Shown here one piece after another: positions 16,661 to 25,006 of a stretch of DNA of 64,000 nucleotides. The position numbers were made by a program, and so were the translations under genes. The stretch covers positions 144,501 to 208,500 of the forward strand of contig RPFO01000418.1 of NCBI GenBank assembly GCA_009746045.1. The letters run 5' to 3'. The notes under the pieces are model-generated. The model saw only the letters and a program-made list of their open reading frames with translations. It did not search any database and was not told the origin of the DNA. The DNA is from Mesostigma viride (taxonomy: Eukaryota; Streptophyta; Mesostigmatophyceae; Mesostigmatales; Mesostigmataceae). The stretch's first letter is position 1, and every line of letters begins with the position of its first letter.

Positions 16661-17657
16661 GCAAAATGTACTTCGTACCGAAGTTCGTCTTTTTATGCTG
16701 ACAATTGTCATGCATGATGTTTGCAACCAAAATAGACCTCGTACAAAATTTGGTATCGATCGGACGTCATCTTGGTGACATTTGCTAGCAATAAAGGTAC
16801 ATTTTTGTCATTTTAAATTAAATTAAATAGTAATAAATAGGGAACAGTACTAAATCACGTCAAACCATCATGGATATTTGCAAGCAACCTAATTACCACT
16901 AGAATAGACCATGCACAAAGTTTGGGGTCAATCTGAACTCAAAATAGTGACGTTTGCTAGCATAAATGGTGCAATTTTTGCCATTTTCAAGCATTTTGCT
17001 CAGTGTAAGCTACTAAACAATATCAAACTACGTCAGAAAGCTATGAAATGTTGGAAGCAACCTAAACACCACTAGATTAGACCATGGGCCAAGTTTGGGC
17101 TCAGTTTGATGTCAAAATAGTGACGTTTGCTAGCATAAATGGTGCAATTTTTGCCATTTTCAAGCATTTTGCTCACTGTAAGCTACTAAACAATATCAAA
17201 CTTTGTCAGAAAGCTATGAAATGTTGGAAGCAACCTAAACACCACTAGATTAGACCATGGGCCAAGTTTGGGCCCAGTTTGATGTCAAAATAGTGACGTT
17301 TGCTAGCATAAATGGTGCAATTTTTGCCATTTTCAAGCATTTTGCTCACTGTAAGCTACTAAACAATATCAAACTATGTCAGAAAGCTATGAAATGTTGG
17401 AAGCAACCTAAACACCACTAGATTAGACCATGGGCCAAGTTTGGGCCCAGTTTGATGTCAAAATAGTGACGTTTGCTAGCATAAATGGTGCAATTTTTGC
17501 CTTTTTCAAGCATTCTGGTAAGTATAGTTGCCTCAAACTATGTCAGAAAACTGTGAGTTGTTGTAAATAGCCTGTGTGCCACTACATTAGACCATCCTCA
17601 ACTTGTAAGGTCAGGCATATGTAAAGGTAGTGACATTTGCTAGCACTGTATATGAGC
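16661..17657. repeat. 173-bp tandem satellite, about 5.5 units
   Basis: GACRTTTGCTAGCA recurs at 16777, 16949, 17122, 17295, 17468 and 17632, i.e. at 172, 173, 173, 173 and 164 bases. Inner units are over 95% alike; outer ones are diverged. Confidence 0.95.
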
Positions 17658-18375
17658 ATATTATGCCTCACTCACGGGACAAGGCGGCCACCCCACCAGT
17701 CCTGCTCACCTTCCTCTCCCCTGAGGATAAGCAGCGGTTCCTCTCTCGTCGCAAGCGGTTGCACGACCTCACCTGGACGCTGGATGACGACCTAACCCCC
17801 GCTCAGCAACAGCAGCGACGCGACCTGTGGCCGGAATACCTCCGCCATAAGCAGGACCCCCAGAAGCCCAAGCAAGGTGTACTGGAGGGGCGGGGACCTG
17901 ATGATCAACCACAAGATGTGGACGCCCCCAGCGGGCTAGAATAGCAATAGCCCTAGCTTGTAACCATTGGAGTCACTGTCGCTAAGGCAGCCATGCCTAG
18001 AATGTTTGCCTAGCTGTGCCAACAAACCTAGTCACGTGCCGCCAACGCACGGTACACAACCAGCCATAGCCTTAGCCTAGTTCTAGTACAGCCATGCTAC
18101 GCCCTGGCTATGTTCAGATTACTTGCCCACGCTCCTTGCTATGACATGCTCACATGGGTCTTATTGCACCCACAGTTTGCCGGATCGTTAGCCTGTCCTT
18201 TTAGCTAGCCGCGCCCGATTGCAGCTGTGGCATGCCTTTGGCATGAAGGAGACTGGGGGTCTCTGCCCTTTCTCCTGTAGTGCACACACAGGGATTAAAA
18301 GCACTTCGGTGCTCCGTGACTCCCCAACGGGAGCACGAGTTTAATTAATTAATTAATTAATTAATATTATGCCTC
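17658..18375 (+). mobile_element. Short LINE derivative (ORF1 C-terminus plus 3' end) with 12-bp TSD
   Basis: ATATTATGCCTC at 17658-17669 and 18364-18375 bounds about 700 bases. The insert joins an ORF1 C-terminal domain directly to a LINE 3' end (CTCCC-CAAC-GGGAG at 18320-18333 and a TTAA repeat tail). It is a second ORF1-only derivative like that at 9456-10700. Confidence 0.8.
17670..17944 (+). pseudogene. LINE ORF1 C-terminal domain fragment
   Basis: One open frame reads PPVLLTFLSPEDKQRFLSRR, then TWTLDDDLTPAQQQQRRDLW, ending DAPSGLE and TAG at 17942. This is the C-terminal nucleic-acid-binding part of an L1-type ORF1. The N-terminus is missing because the insertion starts at 17670. Best preserved of the three ORF1 copies in the window. 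Confidence 0.7.
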
Positions 18376-18425
18376 TTTCCGCATATACACATTAAAAATA
18401 ACAAGACAATATTAAATCATGGCCT

Positions 18426-18430
18426 TACAA
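18426..18430 (-). terminator. TGTAA signal downstream of the minus-strand gene
   Basis: TTACA on the plus strand gives TGTAA on the minus strand, about 340 bases beyond the TAG at 18773. Confidence 0.35.
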
Positions 18431-18772
18431 GGTGTGCAAATGCAAATCACACCAGATCGGATGACCAATGATGGGTGGCTGCATGCCAACACATCTACCA
18501 GGCTGCAGGGTGAGAGGCCACATCGCTACAAGACAGGAATCCTCGCAATTGCACACCGCTAGTACACTGCATACCCCAAGAGGATTTGGCTACAAGACAT
18601 AAAAGTTTGGCCATGCTAACACATTTTTCATCCAAGCAAAATGCAGCCTCTCCAAACTCAACTCATTGATTTAAATGCAACTAGGCCAGGCGTGCATGCT
18701 CTACTTGCCGATAATCATGAGTAAACTTGTGTACCACTTCATTCCATGCGCCGGTAGATGGCACCGTCTCAT

Positions 18773-19846
18773 CTACCAGTCATCCCCGGCTCCCATTCCG
18801 CATCCTCCTCTCCCTCTCCCTCTCCCTGTTCCTCCTCCCCCTCCCCCTCCAATTCTCCCTCCCCCTCTCCCTCCCCTCTCCCTCCTCCTCCCCTCCTCCT
18901 CCCCCTCTTCCTCCCCCTCTTTCTCCCCCTCTTCCTCCCCCTCTTCCTCTCCCTCTTCCTCCTCCTCCCCGCCTTCACTGTCACTGTGCACAGCAGGGAC
19001 GGCATCGTCCATGTGGGTGTCATCACCTGCGTTCACGGTGCCAGCCTCCTGTGGAAAGAAGCGAGCGCGGCTAAATGCCTCGACTGGGTGTGGGCAGCCG
19101 CACACGAACTGCGTCAACTCCGCCAGTGCATGATAGTCCTCATACTGCCCATCAGCCCACATCGCCTTGATGAGCAGGTGACCTCCCCTTTCCTGAACCA
19201 TAGTGACCCAGCCATGGAAGCGCTCCCTCTTCCTCGCTGTCCCCGGAAACAGGGCACACAGGCGCATCCCGATAAGCGCACGTGCTCCATGCTCGGCAAA
19301 GTAGGCATTGCAGTCATCCTTTGCTGCTGCCCTGGCGGCGGTGGCAGTCTTGTAATGCTCAAAGTCAATCTGCGGGTGCTCTTTCAACGCCACCACCGTG
19401 GCAGCTGACAGTTTGCCGGTACTGATCAGCTCAGGCTTGTGCACCTCTGCCGTACCGCCCACTGTCCAGTGCTGCAGGTGTACATCAGAAATGGGGACCA
19501 TCATCCCTGCGCTGCCGCCACCTAATGTCACTCTAGAAAACTGGCCCGTCCACCACGGTGCGTAGTAAGGAGAGGCGACAATGCTGTCACGCTCCGTGCG
19601 ATCGCCTTCCAGATCAAGGACCTTCACCAGCATGTGTGGTACCCACGGCATTCCCTGCCCGCAGGTGACGGCTGGCCCCTTAACAACGAGTAGGTCGCCG
19701 CGTCGTATGAGGCTTCCATTCACCTTGAAGGTGTGCCTGCCGGAAATCAGTGTGCGCAAAGCGGGTGTTGCCGTTGATGTGCTCCCTCGCGCAGCAGGCG
19801 CACATGCGCGGTTGATCTGCGCTTGAATCGATTCTGTTTGCTGCAA
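18773..19846 (-). CDS. Unrecognised protein with acidic/basic low-complexity tail (HWTVG family)
   Basis: Open for about 357 codons. No ATG opens the frame; TTAATTGCAG at the upstream end looks like a splice acceptor, so this may be the last exon of a longer gene. A possible beta-barrel region (RRGDLLVVKGPAV ... PHMLVKVLDLEGD) precedes HLQHWTVGG. A second block, RERFHGWVTMVQERGG ... KAMWADGQYEDYHALAEL, then FVCGCPHPVEAFSRARFF, is shared with the relic at 46013-46545. The layout recalls BAH- or Tudor-like chromatin readers, but I do not recognise a family. The tail is Glu-rich, then Gly/Arg-rich, from CTC/TTC repeats (18800-18970). It lies inside the TTAA-flanked element, so it could be an element protein. 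Confidence 0.55.
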   Translation of the reverse strand: MQQTESIQAQINRACAPAARGSTSTATPALRTLISGRHTFKVNGSLIRRGDLLVVKGPAVTCGQGMPWVPHMLVKVLDLEGDRTERDSIVASPYYAPWWTGQFSRVTLGGGSAGMMVPISDVHLQHWTVGGTAEVHKPELISTGKLSAATVVALKEHPQIDFEHYKTATAARAAAKDDCNAYFAEHGARALIGMRLCALFPGTARKRERFHGWVTMVQERGGHLLIKAMWADGQYEDYHALAELTQFVCGCPHPVEAFSRARFFPQEAGTVNAGDDTHMDDAVPAVHSDSEGGEEEEEGEEEGEEEGEKEGEEEGEEEGRRRERGGRGGGRIGGGGGGGTGRGRGRGGCGMGAGDDW

Positions 19847-19859
19847 TTAAAATTCCCTA

Positions 19860-19995
19860 CAGAATCAACGCCGGCCAATCACGTTCCTTAGTACATTTTG
19901 CGAGACCAATCACGTGCCTTAGTACATTTTGCGAGATTTGGCGAGCGAACGCCGGCCAATCACGTTCCTTAGTACATTTCACGGAGTGCATTTCA
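19860..19995 (-). promoter_or_regulatory. Repeated AATCACGT...TTAGTACATTT motifs upstream of the minus-strand gene
   Basis: CCAATCACGTTCCTTAGTAC followed by ATTT occurs three times (about 19875, 19909, 19957) with GTTCC/GTGCC variants, each followed by TTGCGAGA or TCACGGA. The position, just upstream of the gene, suggests transcription-factor sites or a promoter minisatellite. AGTACATTTCA recurs near 20005 and 20188-20212. Confidence 0.45.
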
Positions 19996-19999
19996 CGAA

Positions 20000-20770
20000 G
20001 TACATTTCATGAAATGCCGAGGTAGCCATGTCTTCTTGCTTGCAAAATTGTGGCTGTTTGTGCGATTAGTGTCAAGGTCAGGTGCACATTGAGCTATCCG
20101 GACTAGTGGCCGACATGGCGGTTGAAACGGAAGGTGTGCTATGGCTTTGCTGGGATGATTATCATCGTAGTACATCATATGTATTACAGTACATTTCACG
20201 AAGTACATTTCATGGAGGCAGAGGGAAAGTTCCTGTTCATGGTGAGTCGGGGTTAGCAATAACGGCAATGTCGATACACGTACTTGCAGTATATACACAT
20301 GCCATAATGTCCTTAGATGCAGCATGAATGTCTATTGTTCGGATTTCTTTTATCACGATGCTTAGGATGCCTTCCGACAGAAATCTGCTGCGCTACAGGT
20401 CGGGAATACCTGAACTTGATATGCGTGGCCAGTGGCCATGGCAGCCGGGATCGGTAAGAATTAACTTCGATAGCCACGAATAATGCGGAAAGTGAACGTT
20501 GTCCACCCGCTGCACAGGGAAAATGGCTGCACAGGAACGGCCTGACGTGATACTGTCGCAAAGCAGTTCTCATAAGCCGACAATTACACATTCGACTTAT
20601 GATCGATAATCGGCGCAGGCCTTCGACATTCAAGCGCGCATTTAAACGTCGTGAGGATTTCGGACATTTAGATGCAGTTGGATCGTTTTCGGCCCTCGTA
20701 TTTGCCATGATCTTGGCCATCCAATCTTTTTGCTTCGTGCACAGTTTGCGTTTGCAGTTAAGCGTAGGTA
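20000..20770. other. No gene recognised
   Basis: Mixed-composition sequence with scattered AGTACATTT motifs. Open frames here are short and without recognisable content. Confidence 0.4.
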
Positions 20771-20780
20771 CACGACAAGC

Positions 20781-20870
20781 TTGCGTTTGCGTTTGCGTTT
20801 GCGTTTGCGTTTGCGTTTGCCTTTGCGTATACATTTGCATGTGCGCTTGCGTTGCCGTTTGCGTATGCGT
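20781..20870 (+). repeat. (TTTGCG)n hexanucleotide array
   Basis: Six near-perfect GCGTTT units, then degraded units (GTATACATTTGCATGTGCGC). It is the first of four G-rich or hexameric arrays in 2.3 kb. Confidence 0.9.
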
Positions 20871-21307
20871 CCCAATGTATGTCTGGCTTTGGGCAATTCT
20901 ATTTCCTTGTCGTTGGGATATGAGTGGGTGCTGGCGGTGGTGTTACTGTCGGCAGGTAGAGTGGCAGTGGCTTCAACTTCTGTTGCTTTTTCATTGCATT
21001 TGCATTTTCATTGGGTCTCTGCAGTTAACAACTGCTTTAAATATCTTTGTTAATTGCCGGCTTCAGCTGTAATTGCGATTGCATGTTGCTTTTGAATTGC
21101 ATTCGCACTGGGCACATGCAGTGGGCATTAGGCATTGGTAGTGCAATTACACATGCAGTCACACTTGCAATTGCAATGAAGTTGAAATTGAAGCTGCAGC
21201 TAAAATTTGCTACGTGCCTACTGGTACAGTTGCATGTGCAGTCAACTTTGTGCTTGTTTATTATAATTTCTTCTTGCTTTTCGTATTGTGTGGTGGTTAG
21301 AATGGTG

Positions 21308-21426
21308 ATGGCAGGGGCAGGGGCAGGGGCAGGGGCAGGGGCAGGGGCAGGGGCAGGGGCAGGGGCAGGGGCAGGGGCAGGGGCAGGGGCAGGGGCAGGG
21401 GCAGGGGCAGGGGCAGGGGCAGGGGC
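21308..21426 (+). repeat. (GGGGCA)n hexanucleotide array
   Basis: About 20 perfect AGGGGC units. G-quadruplex-prone on the plus strand. Confidence 0.95.
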
Positions 21427-21689
21427 AATCATGAGTTGCTTTCGGCCTGGCATGTGCGCCAGAAATGGCATATGTGCTCGCAATGCAGCTTGCTACTCTT
21501 GTTCCTTTTGTTTGCCTTTTCTTTTGTTTGGGAATTGTTCGTGCAGGGGGGTCGGATGAGGCCGCGAGTCTCTGGGCAGGGGCATTGACGTGGGTAGGTG
21601 TGTGCCTGGGCTAAGTCTGCAACTGTCGCTGCTGTGCTGTACTTCTGGCTGTGGCTTACGGTGCCTTTGTGGCTTGGAGTAGGGGTGAG

Positions 21690-22500
21690 GCTAGGGTGGG
21701 CGCAGGCGCGGGCGTGGGCGTGAGCGTGGGCATGGGCGCGGGCGTGGGCGTGGGCGTGGGCGTGGGCGTGGGCGTGGGCGTGGGCGTGGGCGTGGGCGTG
21801 TGGGCGTGGGCGTGGGCGTGGGCGTGGGTGTGGGCGTGGGCGTGGGCGTGGGCGTGGGCGTGGGTAGGTGTGTGTCTCAGCTACGTCTGCTATTGTTGCA
21901 GCTGCGCTCTACTTCTGGCTGTGGCTTTGGGTATATTTGTGGCTTGGAGTAGGGGTGAGGCTAGGGTGGGCGTGGGCGTGGGCGTGGGCGTGGGCGTGGG
22001 CGTGGGTGTGGGCATGGGCGTGGGCGTGGCGTGGGCGTGGGCGTGGGCGTGGGCGTGGGCGTGGGCGTGGGCGTGGGCGTGGGCGTGGGCGTGGGCGTGG
22101 GCGTGGGCGTGGGCGTGGGCGTGGGCGTGGGCGTGGGCGTGGGCGTGGGCGTGGGCGTGGGCGTGGGCGTGGGCGTGGGCGTGGGCGTGGGCGTGGGCGT
22201 GGGCGTGGGCGTGGGCGTGGGCGTGGGCGTGGGCGTGGGCGTGGGCGTGGGCGTGGGCGTGGGCGTGGGCGTGGGCGTGGGCGTGGGCGTGGGCGTGGGC
22301 GTGGGCGTGGGCGTGGGCGTGGGCGTGGGCGTGGGCGTGGGCGTGGGCGTGGGCGTGGGCGTGGGCGTGGGCGTGGGCGTGGGCGTGGGCGTGGGCGTGG
22401 GCGTGGGCGTGGGCGTGGGCGTGGGCGTGGGCGTGGGCGTGGGCGTGGGCGTGGGCGTGGGCGTGGGCGTGGGCGTGGGCGTGGGCATGGGCGTGGGTGA
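21690..22500 (+). repeat. (GGGCGT)n hexanucleotide array in two blocks
   Basis: Blocks at about 21700-21866 and 21966-22498 are separated by a unique 100-base segment. That segment (GTAGGTGTGTGTCTCAGCTA ... GGTGAGGCTAGGGTGGGC) repeats one at 21594-21697, so the arrays sit in a longer direct duplication of about 270 bases. The second block has about 80 near-perfect units. Confidence 0.95.
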
Positions 22501-22504
22501 GAAT

Positions 22505-23018
22505 GGGCGGGTGCGGGGGCAGGGGCGTGGGCATGGGGGGGCGGGGGCGGGGGCAGGGGCGGGGGCGGGGGGGCGGGGCGGGGCGGGGCGGGGGCGGGGC
22601 GGGGGCGGGGCGGGCGGGGGCGGGGGCGGGGCGGGGGCGGGGCGGGGCGGGGCGGGGGCGGGGCGGGGCGGGGGCGGGGCGGGGCGGGGGCGGGGGCGGG
22701 GGCGGGCGGGGGCGGGGCGGGGCGGGGGGGCGGGGGCGGGGGCGGGGCGGGGCGGGGGGGGCGGGGGCGGGCGGGGCGGGGGCGGGGCGGGGGCGGGGCG
22801 GGGCGGGGGCGGGGGCGGGGGCGGGGGCGGGGCGGGGGCGGGGGGGGCGGGGCGGGGGCGGGGGCGGGGGCGGGGGCGGGGGCGGGGCGGGGCGGGGGCG
22901 GGGGCGGGGGCGGGCGGGGGGGGGGCGGGGCGGGGGCGGGGCGGGGGCGGGGGCGGGGGCGGGGCGGGGCGGGGGCGGGGGCGGGGCGGGGGCGGGGGCG
23001 GGGGCGGGGGCGGGGGCG
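22505..23018 (+). repeat. (GGGGC)n / (GGGGGC)n array
   Basis: About 500 bases made almost only of G and C in GGGGC and GGGGGC steps. Frames through it are open only because no A or T is present. A strong G-quadruplex candidate. Confidence 0.95.
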
Positions 23019-23690
23019 TGTGCATGGGCGTTGGGGGGGTCAGGGGGGCTGGGGTTGGGTTTGGGTGGGTGGGTCATTGGTGCAATGTTTGGAGTTGGGG
23101 CTTGTGTGTGTGGGGGGGGTGAGGGGGCATGGGGATTGCCATGCGCGTGCGCGTGGGCGTCCGCGTGATCCTCTGTTCGTGTACATGTTCATGCATGTGC
23201 CATGACGGCACCATGCATGTCAGATTCATGACTTTATCGTGTGTTCCCTAGTTGCAAGTACTACTGCTCAAATTCATTGCAGCATTCCATTCCTTGCATA
23301 ATGCTTGATTGCTTGCATCGGTTCATTCTATACTTCGATCATGACCTGAAGTGCTTAAGTATTACCAGACTCTCGCGCAGTGTCAGAATGTCCAATTTTT
23401 AGCACACATGCATGTTTGCACACCAAAGCCCTCATTCCCATGTTGATAAGGCTAAGTAAAACATTTTTTTTTGGTGCGGTGATCCACGAAATGCAGCTGT
23501 GAATGGCTCTATAGGAGGTCACCAATGGTGGCCAGACCTGTTATTGAGCATTGGGAGACGTTACAGGGGCATCAATCACAGTTACAATTAGTTCAGATGT
23601 AGTTCAATTTAGTACATTGTAGTATAAATGTAGTAGAAAATAGTACAACCTAGTATATTGTAGCATATACTAGTTCAACTACCTCCAGAT
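23019..23690. other. No gene; right inner region of the TTAA-flanked element
   Basis: The last 100 bases (23590-23685) are dense in GTAGTTCAA, TAGTACA and TAGTATA strings similar to the A block of the Ngaro-like family. Confidence 0.45.
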
Positions 23691-23801
23691 GAGATCCAGG
23701 GGCTATGGGGACACTTTTTATGCAAAACTGAACTTGAAACAAGCAAAAAACAGGATACTTGGAAAAACTCAAAATGTACTTGTGCTGGAGTACATTCTTA
23801 A

Positions 23802-24531
23802 CGGCTGGCAGGGTATGGTAGCACATTTCACCTCCGTCGAGGGGCGGTCTAAGCACCACCTCACGGTGGGGGTGGGCTACGCACCCCATAGTGGTCTACC
23901 TGAGTCGGAACGCCAGGAGTTCTTCGAGTCCTTGCATAGCCTTGAGGGGGTCACTCCGGCCCGCCACTTTTTGGTTATGCTGCTCGACGCCAATGCCACG
24001 CTCCCCGTGGGCACTGCTGGTAGTCGCTTTGCGCCTGCTGACACGTCTGCTAAGGACAACACTCCCCTGTTTTCTGCCTTTTTGCGGGATAGCGGGATCG
24101 TTGCTGTCAACTGCCACATCCAACGTCCCTCACAGGACTTGGTCACTTTTCGGGGCCCTAACGGCCGTCAGGCCTGTCTGGACTACGTGGTGGTACGGCA
24201 GCCCAGGTGCACCTCGGTTCTGGACACCCGAGTGTTTGACACGCCCACGGTGTGCTCTGACCACCGGTTGGTGCGCGCGACCATTCGGCTCCGGTTCCAC
24301 GTCCCCGCGCGCCGCGCCCCAGTGGTCCGCGCTGACTGGTCTGCTCTACGCCCGGTCCGGGGAGATCCTGAGGACTGGACGGACGCCGAGCACGAGCGGA
24401 ACCGGTGCCGACGGGAGTACCTGTCGGCCCTGGGCGCCCGGGCGGACGTCGACGAGCTGGACAAGGGTGCCCCCAATGCCGCCATTTTTGCTAGCTTTGC
24501 GGCCCGTGCCCCGTTGCTGGCAGCCCGGCAC
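23802..24531 (+). pseudogene. LINE EN-RT ORF, middle part (endonuclease second half)
   Basis: Open continuation of the endonuclease: VAHFTSVEGRSKHHLTVGVG, YAPHSGLPESERQEFFESL, LVMLLDANATLP, CLDYVVVRQPR, VCSDHRLVRATIRLRF (SDH motif), then a linker (PEDWTDAEHERNRCRREYL). The frame is cut after codon CAC at 24531 by a Ngaro-like element and resumes with AAG GAC ATG at 27934. The catalytic Asn and His are present. Confidence 0.85.
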
Positions 24532-25006
24532 TGGTTGATCTTACGATCTGGATTCCCTGATTTGCGACTAAGGGGAGCGGAGTGCGAGTCGGTGCCGCTG
24601 CCTCATGGCTGATCTGCAAGAAATGCTCCTGGAAAGGGTGAAAGTCCCTGCAAATGACCTCTGGACTGTTTCCAAGTACTTGGATGTAGTTCAAAGTACT
24701 TCATTGGTACTACAGGGTAGTACAATCTACTTCAAACTAGTTCAAACTAGCTCAGGCTAGTAAATATTCGTTCAGGTGTAGCACAACTTGCCTAGGAGGT
24801 GGTATGACCACCTGGGTTGAAGTAGACAGTGACTAAACGTAGTACAATGTCGAAAGAATCAGTACAAATGGGTTCTTTGTAGTACAACTGTTCAGTGGCA
24901 CCTGGGCGCCGCGCCAGTACTGTACCGGACTTGCATCCGTCACCGTGCGCATGCAATGCAGCCAATTTATTGAGGAAGACATGGCGGCGCATGCTTTATC
25001 AGTTTT
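24532..25006 (+). repeat. A1 block of element I
   Basis: 475-base left repeat, identical in length to A2 at 27256-27730. It contains GTAGTACAA three times, CTAGTTCAAACTAG, and the hairpin GGTGGTATGACCACC. Other copies: 31389-31746 (internally deleted), 33381-33855, 39320-39794, 45165-45639, and minus strand 57564-58032. Confidence 0.9.

Larger units (their letters stand above)
16645..23797. mobile_element. 7.15-kb element with 16-bp terminal inverted repeats and TTAA duplication
   Basis: GAATGTACTCCAGCAC at 16645-16660 is inverted at 23782-23797, and TTAA flanks both ends (16641-16644, 23798-23801). Removing it with one TTAA restores the LINE endonuclease. A 12-bp motif, CAAAATGTACTT, lies just inside the left end and in flipped orientation inside the right end. 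A TTAA duplication is typical of piggyBac-type transposons, but no DDD transposase is recognised. Contents: 173-bp satellite, a LINE derivative, a minus-strand gene and long G-rich arrays. Confidence 0.75.

Noticed and set aside
21651-23168. Very long open frames (Trp-Ala, Gly-Val, His-Ala, Pro-Thr repeats)
   Set aside because: Artefacts of GGGCGT and GGGGC arrays lacking stop codons on both strands. No non-repeat domain is attached.
16645-23797. Assignment to piggyBac on the TTAA duplication alone
   Set aside because: No DDD transposase or Cys-rich C-terminus is seen, and the ends do not begin CCY. Only the duplication matches.
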